The translations under genes were made by a program, and so were the position numbers. From NCBI RefSeq assembly GCF_003024515.2, contig NZ_PYIX02000027.1, positions 1 to 57,196 of the forward strand: a stretch of DNA of 57,196 nt. Direction: 5' to 3'. How positions within the stretch are numbered: position 1 is the first letter of the stretch; every line of letters starts with the position of its first letter. Positions 8,463 through 16,337 of the stretch are shown here, in pieces. This stretch comes from Acinetobacter sichuanensis (GTDB taxonomy: Bacteria; Pseudomonadota; Gammaproteobacteria; Pseudomonadales; Moraxellaceae). Under the pieces are notes generated by a model. That model worked only from the letters and a program-made list of their open reading frames with translations, made no database searches and had not been told where the DNA came from.

Positions 8463-9455
8463 ATGCCTTTAGTACGAAATGATTGGACACGTGACGAGAT
8501 CCAAGCCTTATATGAACAACCTTTTCTAGACTTGGTGTTTAAAGCTCAACAGATTCACCGTGATCATTTTGAGGCAAACACGATTCAGGTCAGTACACTA
8601 CTTTCAATCAAAACAGGTAAATGTCCTGAAGATTGTAAATATTGCTCTCAATCAGTACATTATGACTCTAAGCTTGAAGCTGAAAAACGTATTGCTGTAG
8701 ATAAAGTTATTAGTGAAGCAAAAGAAGCATTAGCTTCTGGTTCATCACGTTTTTGTATGGGCGCTGCTTGGCGTAATCCGCATGAACGCGATATGCCTTA
8801 TGTGCTCGAAATGGTACGTGAAGTCAAAGCCTTAGGTCTTGAAACCTGTATGACTTTAGGCATGCTCAACCAATCTCAAGCTGAACGTTTACATGAAGCA
8901 GGTTTAGATTACTACAACCACAATTTAGACACTTCACGTGAATATTATTCACATATCATTAGCACACGTACTTTTGATGACCGTTTAAACACGCTCGATC
9001 ATGTACGTAGTGCAGGTATGAAAGTGTGTAGTGGTGGTATTGTTGGTTTAGGTGAAAACCGTAATGACCGTATTGGTTTATTGCAAGAGCTTGCGACTTT
9101 ACCTACACATCCTGAATCTGTGCCAATCAATATGCTTGTTCCTATTGATGGTACACCATTAGCAGATGTAGAGAAATTGGATGTCACAGAATGGATTCGC
9201 ACCATTGCAGTGGCACGTATTATCATGCCAAAAAGCTATATTCGCTTGTCAGCAGGACGTGAAGCTTTAACGGATTCAGATCAGGCTTTAGCCTTTATGG
9301 CAGGTGCAAACTCATTATTTAGTGGTGAAAAATTATTAACCACGCCAAACGCAGGCGAAGGCAAAGACAAACAACTTTTCAATAAACTTGGTTTAAAAGC
9401 TGAAAAAGCTAAACCTACAGCAGCCGAACTCTCTGTGGATGCAATGGCAAGCTAA
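8463..9455 (+). CDS. bioB: biotin synthase
   Basis: BioB is the radical-SAM enzyme that inserts sulfur into dethiobiotin, the last step of biotin synthesis. The radical-SAM motif CPEDCKYC lies near residues 53-60. The conserved stretches [23 protein letters not shown] and YYNHNLDTS follow, and then [21 protein letters not shown] and the GEKLLTT region near the C-terminus. The 330 aa length is typical. The gene is transcribed alone here, with no other bio genes beside it, and ends in a strong terminator. Upstream palindromes may be regulatory. Confidence 0.97.
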   Translation: MPLVRNDWTRDEIQALYEQPFLDLVFKAQQIHRDHFEANTIQVSTLLSIKTGKCPEDCKYCSQSVHYDSKLEAEKRIAVDKVISEAKEALASGSSRFCMGAAWRNPHERDMPYVLEMVREVKALGLETCMTLGMLNQSQAERLHEAGLDYYNHNLDTSREYYSHIISTRTFDDRLNTLDHVRSAGMKVCSGGIVGLGENRNDRIGLLQELATLPTHPESVPINMLVPIDGTPLADVEKLDVTEWIRTIAVARIIMPKSYIRLSAGREALTDSDQALAFMAGANSLFSGEKLLTTPNAGEGKDKQLFNKLGLKAEKAKPTAAELSVDAMAS

Positions 9456-9488
9456 ATAAAGTTAAGTCAAAAAGTCATATTTTTAATG

Positions 9489-9518
9489 AAAAAGCGATAT
9501 TTAACTTATCGCTTTTTT
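9489..9518 (+). terminator. terminator of bioB
   Basis: GCGATA (9494-9499) pairs with TATCGC (9507-9512), extended by flanking A/T pairs and followed by T6. It lies about 35 bp after the bioB stop. Confidence 0.85.
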
Positions 9519-9557
9519 ATGTATAGAAAAATATGAATCGTACAAATTCATCAGACT

Positions 9558-9770
9558 TTATAATGAAGTAATCAAAATGCCATATTTTGCATTTAAGTAC
9601 ATCCCTTCTCGGATAAGATCTTTGCCATTGGCATGGTTGACAATTAATTCTTGAGTAAAAGCATCATATTGAAAAGAATCAAAGCAATCTTGATGATGGC
9701 ATAACCACGTTAAAGTATCAGCTAAGCTTTGATCAACAACGTAGCTATCTAGAGAAAAGTTTTTCGACAT
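9558..9770 (-). CDS. hypothetical protein (70 aa)
   Basis: This is a soluble 70-residue protein with ATG start and no signal peptide. It has a central Cys-His rich stretch (LCHHQDCFDSF), but no full metal-binding pattern. The gene converges on bioB. I do not recognise a family. The length and composition are compatible with a conserved small Acinetobacter protein. Confidence 0.55.
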   Translation of the reverse strand: MSKNFSLDSYVVDQSLADTLTWLCHHQDCFDSFQYDAFTQELIVNHANGKDLIREGMYLNAKYGILITSL

Positions 9771-9869
9771 TTCAATAAAAATTCAAAATATGAGAATCAA
9801 TTATTTTAACTGAAATAAAAAGATAAAAACTAAATAAAAATATTGCGATAGATTTATATTATTTTTTCA

Positions 9870-9910
9870 ATATCATCACACTACATTTAAAACACATAAT
9901 GTGATGATAT
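9870..9910. repeat. 11-bp perfect inverted repeat between two small genes
   Basis: ATATCATCACA (9870-9880) and TGTGATGATAT (9900-9910) are perfectly complementary around a 19-nt spacer. There is no T tract on either side, so it is not a standard terminator. It lies 24 bp after the 35-aa microprotein gene on the minus strand and may stabilise or end its mRNA, or act as an operator for the 70-aa gene. Confidence 0.5.
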
Positions 9911-9933
9911 TCCGCTTGTATTTTCATATAAAA

Positions 9934-10041
9934 TTAATGAGAAATACCACATTTACGACATTCTTTAGTCACAACAGAGTATTCATTAATCTCATATTCA
10001 AATTGGTGTACACACAAAATCTTTTTGATCTTTTGAAACAT
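9934..10041 (-). CDS. 35-aa zinc-ribbon-like microprotein
   Basis: On the minus strand GGGAGG precedes ATG (10039-10041) by 6 nt, an ideal Shine-Dalgarno. The frame of 35 codons ends at TAA (9934-9936). The peptide starts MFQKIKKILCVHQFEYE and ends CRKCGISH, so it has a Cys-x-His pair (residues 10 and 12) and a Cys-x-x-Cys pair (28 and 31), compatible with binding one metal ion. A second ATG 4 nt upstream opens only a 15-codon frame at poor spacing from the Shine-Dalgarno and is not preferred. Function unknown; the pattern suggests a small metal- or nucleic-acid-binding protein. Confidence 0.65.
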   Translation of the reverse strand: MFQKIKKILCVHQFEYEINEYSVVTKECRKCGISH

Positions 10042-10045
10042 TCAT

Positions 10046-10392
10046 AACCTCCCATTGTTGAACCTTTTCATGTTTTATCCTAAAACATATATTTTTATAA
10101 AGGTGTCTCATATATTTAGCATATTTGTGAACTATTTCAAGTTATATTTACATTATAAAAATTAGACTTTAGTCTATATATTGCTACAACATTTTCAAAT
10201 AATGATAATTTCATAAATCTTTGTTTTTAAAATTAAATACCTTTATTTTCGTTACAAAAAAATTGTTAATTTTTTGATTGCTTTCAGCTTATTTTTCGCT
10301 AGGATGAAGAAGTATTTTTTCTATTTGATGCTTTTTAAATAGAACGGATTATCTAAAGACCAACCAATTTACAACAAAATAAAGGATAGTAT
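10046..10392. other. intergenic region between a microprotein gene and the acyl-CoA synthetase gene
   Basis: The genes on both sides read outward, so both promoters should lie here. A small palindrome, TAGACT-TT-AGTCTA, is at 10163-10176. AAGGA at about 10382-10386 is the ribosome binding site of the + gene. Nothing else is recognised. Confidence 0.5.
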
Positions 10393-12021
10393 ATGCAAGG
10401 AAATATGATGCTTCAGCCGCTGCTGATTAGTAATTTAATTGAGCATGCAGCACGTTATCATGGTGATACAGCAATCATTTCTAAAAATACAGATGGCACA
10501 ATAACAACAACTGATTGGACACATGTTGCTGAAAATTCAAAACGTTTTGCGAATGCTTTAGCAAGTTTAGGAACAGCACATGGCGACCGTATTGCAACAA
10601 TTGCATGGAATAACCATCGTCATTTAGAATCTTGGTATGCCATTTCAGGTAGTGGCATGATTTGCCACACCATTAACCCTCGCCTATTTCCAGAACAGCT
10701 TGTTTTCATTATTAATGATGCTCAAGACAAAGTTGTTTTATTCGATAAAACTTTTTTACCTTTAATTAGTGCCGTTAAAGCACATACCCCAACTGTTGAG
10801 CATTTTATTTGCTTAGGTGCTTTTGACCAAGATGTAGCGACTGCACTACCTGAAGTAAAATTTTACGATGCACTTATTGCAGAAAACTCTGCTGAGTTTG
10901 ATTGGCCAAACTTTGACGAAAATACAGCAAGTTCTCTTTGCTATACATCAGGTACAACAGGCAACCCGAAAGGTGCTTTATATAGCCACCGTTCAACGAT
11001 TCTACATACTTATGCTATTTGTTTACCTGACTCTTTAAATCTTTCAGCAAATCATGTGATGTTGCCTGTAGTGCCAATGTTTCATGTGAACGCTTGGGGG
11101 ACACCTTATGCTGCTGCAATGGTCGGTTGTACTTTTGTTCTTCCTGGTCCAGGCTTAGACGGTGCAAGTCTAGTACAAATGATCGACCAGTATAAAGTGA
11201 ATATCGCCTTAGGTGTTCCAACCATTTGGCAAGGCTTACTTGCCGCAGCAAAACAATTGGGTAGTAGCTTAGACAGTCTCAATCGTAACGTTGTGGGTGG
11301 TTCAGCTTGCCCACCTGCAATGATGAAAGCATTCAGAGATTTATATCACTGTGAAACTATTCACGCATGGGGTATGACTGAAATGAGCCCTCTTGGCACC
11401 AGTAATCAGTTGAAAGCCAAACATCAACAATTGTCTTCAGAAGAACAATTAAAAATTCGTCTGTCACAAGGTCGCCCACCTTTTGGTGTCGATATTCGTA
11501 TTACAGATGAAGAAAATGGCACTCATGAAGTTGCACGTGACGGTCATACCACGGGTAACTTACAAGTAAAAGGTCATTGGATTATTGAGTCTTATTATAG
11601 AAAATCTAACAGTGCGACGACAGCAGATGGCTGGTTTGATACAGGCGATATTGCTTCAGTCAATGAAGACGGTTACCTCCTACTCAGTGACCGTGCTAAA
11701 GACCTCATTAAATCAGGTGGGGAATGGATCTCGTCTGTAGAACTTGAAAATATTGCAATGAGTCATCCAAATATTGCGATGGCAGCCGTCATTGCTGCAA
11801 CTCATCCAAAGTGGGATGAACGTCCTATTGTGATTGCAATCAAACAACAAGGTGCTGAAGTCACTGAAGAAGATGTATTAAACTACTATTCAGATAAAAT
11901 TGCTAAATGGCAAATTCCTGACAAGGTTATTTTTGTTGATGCAATTCCATTAACAGGTACGGGTAAAATGCTGAAAAAAGACTTACGTGAACAGTATGGT
12001 TCTGTACTTTTAGAAAGCTAA
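10393..12021 (+). CDS. AlkK-like acyl-CoA synthetase (AMP-forming)
   Basis: This enzyme activates a carboxylic acid, probably a medium- or long-chain fatty acid, to its CoA thioester through an acyl-adenylate. The AMP-binding P-loop is SLCYTSGTTGNPKGALYSH (about residues 179-197). The A5 motif is HAWGMTEMSPLG, and the A7/A8 region is DGWFDTGDIASV and SDRAKDLIKSGGEWIS. The catalytic lysine is in TGTGKMLKKDL near the C-terminus. The whole chain (542 aa) resembles Pseudomonas AlkK, including the N-terminal stretch HAARYHG and IAWNNHRHLE, so alkane- or fatty-acid-derived substrates are likely. It is monocistronic, with a good ribosome binding site (AAGGA) and its own terminator. Confidence 0.9.
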   Translation: MQGNMMLQPLLISNLIEHAARYHGDTAIISKNTDGTITTTDWTHVAENSKRFANALASLGTAHGDRIATIAWNNHRHLESWYAISGSGMICHTINPRLFPEQLVFIINDAQDKVVLFDKTFLPLISAVKAHTPTVEHFICLGAFDQDVATALPEVKFYDALIAENSAEFDWPNFDENTASSLCYTSGTTGNPKGALYSHRSTILHTYAICLPDSLNLSANHVMLPVVPMFHVNAWGTPYAAAMVGCTFVLPGPGLDGASLVQMIDQYKVNIALGVPTIWQGLLAAAKQLGSSLDSLNRNVVGGSACPPAMMKAFRDLYHCETIHAWGMTEMSPLGTSNQLKAKHQQLSSEEQLKIRLSQGRPPFGVDIRITDEENGTHEVARDGHTTGNLQVKGHWIIESYYRKSNSATTADGWFDTGDIASVNEDGYLLLSDRAKDLIKSGGEWISSVELENIAMSHPNIAMAAVIAATHPKWDERPIVIAIKQQGAEVTEEDVLNYYSDKIAKWQIPDKVIFVDAIPLTGTGKMLKKDLREQYGSVLLES

Positions 12022-12062
12022 AATATTTTTTTATTAAAAATAGCAAGTCATAACTACGCTAT

Positions 12063-12088
12063 AAAGCCACGTTCATCGTGGCTTTTTT
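12063..12088 (+). terminator. terminator of the AlkK-like gene
   Basis: AAAGCCACG (12063-12071) and CGTGGCTTT (12077-12085) pair perfectly around a 5-nt loop and are followed by more T. It lies about 40 bp after the stop. Confidence 0.9.
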
Positions 12089-12188
12089 ATTGCCGATGTT
12101 TGAACTTTTAATCATAAATAATTATCTGCAACACTCCTGATTTATGTTATTAATAAAGATAATTTTTCAAAATTCAGATGAGTGTAAA

Positions 12189-12821
12189 ATGTATACAGGT
12201 ATTGTTCTTGGTACTGAAAAAATTCAAAGTATTGAACAACATGATGGTTATATCACCATTCTAGTCAATAATAGCCAAGGCTTTTTAGATGATGTTTTTA
12301 TTGGTGCAAGCGTTGCAATTGATGGAACATGCCTAACTGTTACAGCTATTCATCCAGATAAAAAACTGGTCAGTTTTGACATTTCAGATGTAACGCTCTC
12401 ATTAACAACATTAGGCTTTTTAAAAGCAGATGATTTAGTCAATATTGAACGTTCATTTAAAATTGGTATGGAAAATGGCGGACATAATTTATATGGGCAT
12501 ATTGAAGGTACAGCCCAAGTTACAAACATCATTAAAAATGGACAAACTTTACATTTAGATATTGAAATTCCAAAAGAAAAAATTAAATATTTCTTCTTAA
12601 AAGGCTTTATTGGTTTACATGGCTGTAGTCTTACAATCAATCAGGTCAATCAAGCCCAACAGCAAATTTCTGTAGACTTAATTCCTGAAACAATTCGTTT
12701 AACTAAATTTGGGCAACTCAATATTGGCGACTATTTAAATTTTGAAATTGACCAAACAACACGTACTTTGGTTGATACACTTGAAAATATTTATGCTCAG
12801 CGTGGGCTAAATGCAGTTTAA
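12189..12821 (+). CDS. riboflavin synthase alpha-chain family protein
   Basis: The family dismutates two 6,7-dimethyl-8-ribityllumazine molecules to riboflavin. Two lumazine-binding repeats are visible: MYTGIV..GTCLTV..GGHNLYGHIEG (about 1-90) and KGFIGLHGCSLTI..IPETIRLTKFG (about 120-185). The C-terminus, TTRTLVDTLENI, is like the E. coli enzyme. The frame is open upstream to 12144, but the ATG at 12189 starts exactly at the conserved MxTGIV and gives 210 aa. The first repeat reads SDVTLSLTTLG where the enzyme normally has an ETL..TNLG motif, so one site may be altered. No FMN riboswitch or other rib gene is nearby. It could be a second copy or a lumazine-binding relative. Confidence 0.8.
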   Translation: MYTGIVLGTEKIQSIEQHDGYITILVNNSQGFLDDVFIGASVAIDGTCLTVTAIHPDKKLVSFDISDVTLSLTTLGFLKADDLVNIERSFKIGMENGGHNLYGHIEGTAQVTNIIKNGQTLHLDIEIPKEKIKYFFLKGFIGLHGCSLTINQVNQAQQQISVDLIPETIRLTKFGQLNIGDYLNFEIDQTTRTLVDTLENIYAQRGLNAV

Positions 12822-13393
12822 TTTTTTAACTGAGATGGTGCATGATAAGTTTGTTGAATTAATTCTTTTTTAATTTCGATAAGCTTGTGTTGATTGTTAG
12901 GTTTAAAACCTTCGATCAACCAAGCACCATCCGCAGCATAACGCAATAGCTGTAAATGCATACTTTGATCAGTGATTTGATGTTTGACTAAACGCTGCTC
13001 TAACCACTGATTCCATTGCTGACAAAAAGTATGATCTGAAATAAAAGTCATGCATAATGCTGACCATAATGATCCGATCCCAAAATTTTCACTTGTTAAT
13101 GTTAATTCAATATAAGCTCTTGTAAAACAACCATATTGGTCATGCTCAACTGCTACATATTTTTCAATTTCTTGATCTATTTTTTGCATTGCAGTTTCAA
13201 TCATTGCCGTAATTAAAATTTGTTTATTTGCAAAATGATGAAATACGCCGCCTTTACTCACATCAGATAAAGTTGCAACAGCTTGAATAGAGACGCCACT
13301 AAGACCATTTTCTGCTGCGAGGCGCATCGTGTTTTCTAAAATTAATTGACGGACTTTTTCAGGCTGTTTTTTCCGCTGATGTAAATTACTCAT
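12818..13393 (-). CDS. TetR-family regulator of the adjacent SMR pump
   Basis: This is a 191-aa repressor. The N-terminal helix-turn-helix (about residues 12-58) includes IQAVATLSDVSKGGVFHHFANK, typical of TetR/QacR-type DNA-binding domains. The remainder is an alpha-helical ligand-binding domain that is not conserved enough to name a ligand. The gene starts 9 bp after the stop of the SMR gene, so the two are an operon, and a clean palindrome lies upstream of the SMR gene. Autorepression relieved by a cationic compound is inferred. Its stop codon overlaps that of the convergent riboflavin synthase gene by 4 bp. Confidence 0.85.
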   Translation of the reverse strand: MSNLHQRKKQPEKVRQLILENTMRLAAENGLSGVSIQAVATLSDVSKGGVFHHFANKQILITAMIETAMQKIDQEIEKYVAVEHDQYGCFTRAYIELTLTSENFGIGSLWSALCMTFISDHTFCQQWNQWLEQRLVKHQITDQSMHLQLLRYAADGAWLIEGFKPNNQHKLIEIKKELIQQTYHAPSQLKN

Positions 13394-13402
13394 TTTATTT
13401 TA

Positions 13403-13747
13403 TCAATGCCCCGCTGTTGAAGAAAATAAATTAATAACAACAACCCCTGAAATAATCAAGGCTATGCCCAATATTGCCGCTAAATCAAGAGTTTGCTTAA
13501 ATACAAAGAAACCAATAAAAGCAGTCAATACGATCCCAACGCCAGCCCAAATTGCATAAGTGATTCCTAAAGGAATAACTTTAACAACTTGAGATAATAA
13601 ATAAAAAGCGATGCTATATAAAACAATCACTGCAAGCGACGGTAGCAATTTGCTGAAACCTTCTGATTTAACAATAAAGGTTGAGCCAATAACTTCTGAA
13701 ACAATTGCTAAAGCCAACAGTGCATAAGCATTTAATAGTGGACTCAT
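13403..13747 (-). CDS. small multidrug resistance (SMR) efflux protein
   Basis: SMR proteins are dimeric inner-membrane antiporters exporting quaternary ammonium compounds, dyes or guanidinium with proton exchange. The ATG at 13745-13747 gives 114 aa with four predicted membrane helices. The essential membrane Glu is in LAIVSEVIGST (helix 1). The family signature around helix 3 is IPLGITYAIWAGVGIVL, and helix 4 ends GIALIISGVVVINL. A longer frame to 13822 would add 25 residues over the operator and is rejected. It resembles Acinetobacter AbeS and QacE-type pumps, but differs enough that I give no symbol. It is the first gene of an operon with the TetR regulator. Confidence 0.9.
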   Translation of the reverse strand: MSPLLNAYALLALAIVSEVIGSTFIVKSEGFSKLLPSLAVIVLYSIAFYLLSQVVKVIPLGITYAIWAGVGIVLTAFIGFFVFKQTLDLAAILGIALIISGVVVINLFSSTAGH

Positions 13748-13768
13748 CTTTTTCTCGCATACATAAAC

Positions 13769-13786
13769 ATACCATCTGGTTGGTAT
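13769..13786. promoter_or_regulatory. palindromic operator upstream of SMR-tetR
   Basis: ATACCA (13769-13774), a 6-nt spacer and TGGTAT (13781-13786) form a perfect inverted repeat 22 bp before the SMR start codon. The spacing and symmetry fit a TetR-family operator for the adjacent regulator. Confidence 0.65.
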
Positions 13787-14003
13787 CTTATATAGAGATA
13801 AATTATTTGTCTTATTTAACACTACTTTTTATGTTTATAAATGTAAAAATGAAATCTATTTTTTTAATTTAGCTATTACAGTATTATTCACATTAAATTT
13901 AAAAAACTAACCATGAAATAAAAGTAATTTGAACCAACTTTACACAAAAATTGAAGTCCTTTTCTCATAATTTCAATCCATAATAAAATACATTATTGAT
14001 CAA

Positions 14004-14213
14004 TTATAAAATCTGTTGATGCAATTTTTGCAAAAAGGCATCCGCATCTAATTTACTCATAAAAGATTTTTGATAAGACCCTGTTGCTGTCTGATGATTA
14101 GGCGTATATTCAATTTCGATTAAGAAATTTTGATTTATCATACTTTTAGAAACATGTATTGCAATAATATGCGATGAGTTTAAATAAAAACCATCTTCAA
14201 TTTTAACCAACAT
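14004..14213 (-). CDS. hypothetical protein (69 aa)
   Basis: This is a soluble protein of 69 residues. It begins MLVKIEDGFYLNSSHIIAI, then has a beta-rich middle and a C-terminal helix (SKLDADAFLQKLHQQIL). The pattern resembles small single-domain cytosolic proteins annotated as hypothetical in Acinetobacter, but I do not recognise a family. A terminator-like hairpin just upstream separates it from the small ORF at 14311-14490, so it should have its own promoter. Confidence 0.55.
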   Translation of the reverse strand: MLVKIEDGFYLNSSHIIAIHVSKSMINQNFLIEIEYTPNHQTATGSYQKSFMSKLDADAFLQKLHQQIL

Positions 14214-14247
14214 TACAGTACCTCAACATCTTACAGGGAGAAATAAT

Positions 14248-14272
14248 AAAAAAGCCCATCTTTAGATGAGCT
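14248..14272 (-). terminator. minus-strand terminator behind the 14311-14490 ORF
   Basis: AGCCCATCT (14253-14261) and AGATGAGCT (14264-14272) pair with one G-T. On the minus strand the stem is followed by T6. No larger gene on the minus strand lies upstream, which suggests a small transcript from about 14290-14500. Confidence 0.7.
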
Positions 14273-14310
14273 TATTATTTAAATAATTTAAGCATGAATT
14301 TTACTTCAAT

Positions 14311-14490
14311 TTAACACTGATGAAAAACTTTTGTCCCTGCTACATTCAAATATATATAAAATAAAATGTAACTCAGATGTAAAGTAATTAAACTAAAACA
14401 ACCAAAGACAATCAATCCAAACAAAATTGTTAGACACTTTCTGATTTTGTCAAAAAAATTTAATGTTAGAGTAAATATTAAGTGATGCAA
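14311..14490 (-). CDS. candidate small membrane protein, start uncertain
   Basis: A minus-strand frame ends at TAA (14311-14313) 39 bp before a good terminator. It can start with TTG at 14488-14490 (59 aa) or TTG at 14422-14424 (37 aa); no ATG is in frame. The peptide contains a Lys/Arg-flanked hydrophobic segment (KCLTILFGLIVFGCFSLITL), then a second apolar stretch, and ends in VAGTKVFHQC. That layout looks like a real single- or double-span membrane peptide. Without a clear ribosome binding site or ATG, a decayed gene or an RNA remains possible. Confidence 0.35.
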   Translation of the reverse strand: MHHLIFTLTLNFFDKIRKCLTILFGLIVFGCFSLITLHLSYILFYIYLNVAGTKVFHQC

Positions 14491-14547
14491 GTCACATTAT
14501 TAATAAAAGATATTTAATTTTAAATCTCTTTTATGGAGGTTATTCAC

Positions 14548-14832
14548 ATGAACTATTTAATTATTTTAAACTCTCTCTACCCAGATCATTTTGATGAAGT
14601 AAATAAAACGATTGAAGATTATGATCATTCAATTCGTGTTAACCAATCAACATGGCTGATCAATACCAAGTATGATGCTGTAATTATCAGACAACATCTG
14701 GCTAATGTTATGAGTATTCATGATTCATTATTGGTATTTAAAGTCAATAATGAGTTTTCAATTGCCAATCATCTTGATATCAATGATTGGTTAGAAGACA
14801 TGCAATACAATACTTTAGTTGCTATTTCTTAA
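14548..14832 (+). CDS. small hypothetical protein, possible SinR/Cas2-like fold
   Basis: GGAGGT 8 nt upstream makes the ATG at 14548 the start (94 aa), rather than the ATG at 14533 that overlaps this ribosome binding site. The protein begins with a hydrophobic beta-strand (MNYLIILNSLYP). A helix and the pattern STWLINTKYDAVIIRQHL follow, recalling the small ferredoxin-fold proteins annotated SinR-like. The resemblance is by general pattern only. It has no signal peptide. It stands alone, converging on a secreted-protein gene across a 14-bp hairpin. Confidence 0.65.
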   Translation: MNYLIILNSLYPDHFDEVNKTIEDYDHSIRVNQSTWLINTKYDAVIIRQHLANVMSIHDSLLVFKVNNEFSIANHLDINDWLEDMQYNTLVAIS

Positions 14833-14903
14833 CCCTTTCCCCCTCTTTTAAAAATGAAGGATGGATAAGGCAAAATGTTCAAAAGTCATTTTTCAGGTTA
14901 TTT

Positions 14904-14946
14904 CCTTCTTTTTCTACATCAGTAGTCAAATTGTAGAAAAAGAAGG
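14904..14946. repeat. 14-bp perfect hairpin between convergent genes
   Basis: CCTTCTTTTTCTAC (14904-14917) and GTAGAAAAAGAAGG (14933-14946) are perfectly complementary with a 15-nt loop. It lies between the 3' ends of the genes at 14548-14832 and 15013-15456. There is no T-run, so it is not a classical terminator, but a role in ending or protecting both mRNAs is plausible. Confidence 0.6.
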
Positions 14947-15012
14947 CTTAGCGACTTATTCAAAATTTCTTTATAAAATCAAATTCATAACAAAGTATAA
15001 TGAAGTGAGCCG

Positions 15013-15456
15013 TTATTGCTCAAGACGAACTTGATAGCCACATTCTGTTGCTGAACAAGTTGCATCTGTAATCACAGTACCATCATCTTGTGATAAATAG
15101 TCAACTGTTCCACCTTCTGTGATCGCCGAATATAAACTTTGCCATTCCTCTCCTAAAAGTTTTTTACTTATTGTTTTAATCTGTTGATTTGTTTCTGAAG
15201 CTTCATTTGGAGATTTTTTAAATGACCAACTCACATCAATAAACTCTTTTGCAATTCCAATAACTAAATCATTGTTTTTAGAGTCTTTATAATAGTAACT
15301 GGTAATATTATCTTCACTTTTTTCTATTTTTAGTACAGGTAAAGTGATCATTTTTAATAGATCTTGTGCATTTTGAGGGGGTTGGGCATAACTCAATGTG
15401 CTGTAACAAAATAAAGTGGTTACACCTAGCGCTATTTTTTTTAAAAGCACTTGCAT
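15013..15456 (-). CDS. secreted/periplasmic hypothetical protein (147 aa)
   Basis: A clear Sec signal peptide (MQVLLKKIALGVTTLFCYS, cleavage probably after SYA near residue 24) is followed by a soluble domain of about 120 residues. Two cysteines close together near the C-terminus (ATCSATECGYQ) could form a periplasmic disulfide. There is no lipobox. The family is not recognised. The gene is monocistronic and convergent with the 94-aa gene. Confidence 0.7.
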   Translation of the reverse strand: MQVLLKKIALGVTTLFCYSTLSYAQPPQNAQDLLKMITLPVLKIEKSEDNITSYYYKDSKNNDLVIGIAKEFIDVSWSFKKSPNEASETNQQIKTISKKLLGEEWQSLYSAITEGGTVDYLSQDDGTVITDATCSATECGYQVRLEQ

Positions 15457-15811
15457 TTTTCAGTCTCATTTTTATCTAAGTGCCCAATTTTACATTGAAA
15501 TATAAAATAAAAAACGGCTTATTTACAGAAATCAAAACATAATTTATATACCGTCTTTTATTTTTATCATGAAAATACTCCATAAACATTGAACAGCATT
15601 TTTTAATAAAAACTCAAAATATCTCTCACTATTTTCTTATTACTAGAACTAAAACAAATAAAAAACATTTCCAAATACAACAATGTAAATATATTCAAAC
15701 CTTTAGTAAGATTAAGAACCGCTTTGTATTCCTTTTATTACAAATTAAGATTTAAAAAATATTTTACTATACGGTAAAGACTCAATCGCATTTGAAATAG
15801 GAATTGTTCTA
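15457..15811. other. AT-rich intergenic region
   Basis: About 350 bp between divergent genes should carry both promoters. I see only A/T-rich sequence, an AGGAA ribosome binding site just before 15812, and no confident operator. Confidence 0.5.
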
Positions 15812-16045
15812 ATGACTACGATTAATGTTGAAAGTATCAATAATCATGCTGATGTTATTGCATCTTGTGGAACTAAAGTTGGTGAGGTTGATCATTTACA
15901 TGGCAATGATCAAATTAAATTAACTAAACATGGTGATGGGTATCATCATTTGATTCCAACATCATGGGTAAGCCAAGTCACTGATAATAAAGTGATACTC
16001 AATAAAGACTCACAAGAAGTGAAAGATAATTGGGTTCAAATCTAA
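15812..16045 (+). CDS. DUF2171-family protein (77 aa)
   Basis: This small soluble protein has the DUF2171 layout: an initial IASCGTKVGEVDHLHG segment, a central IKLTKHGDGYHHLIPTSWV and a final valine-rich strand. The composition is His- and Asp-rich. Family members are small single-domain proteins of unknown function; a barrel-like PRC-type fold is commonly supposed. AGGAATT upstream gives a reasonable ribosome binding site. It stands alone. Confidence 0.75.
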   Translation: MTTINVESINNHADVIASCGTKVGEVDHLHGNDQIKLTKHGDGYHHLIPTSWVSQVTDNKVILNKDSQEVKDNWVQI

Positions 16046-16337
16046 ATATTCTTTTAAATGCTAGTTGATAGCTTTCATCGCAAAGCTATCCTTTTTTAAT
16101 CTCATGAATGTATTCAATATCTAATGATATCAATCCATTAATAAGCTTTCTACTTTGACTTGTATAACAAATTGTTAATCATCAAGTTTAAATCCAAATT
16201 ATATTAAAAATCATGTGAGTAATAAATATTACTCACTTCATCTCCATCCATGTATGATCATCTTAATCCATGCTATAAATTATTGATATTAATAAATTAT
16301 ATCTTAACAGACATGTTACAACTCAAAAGGTAGCCCT

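Noticed and set aside
13748..13822. Longer SMR protein with 25 more residues
   Set aside because: The extension would cover the TetR-type operator, and SMR proteins start just before helix 1, as the ATG at 13747 does.
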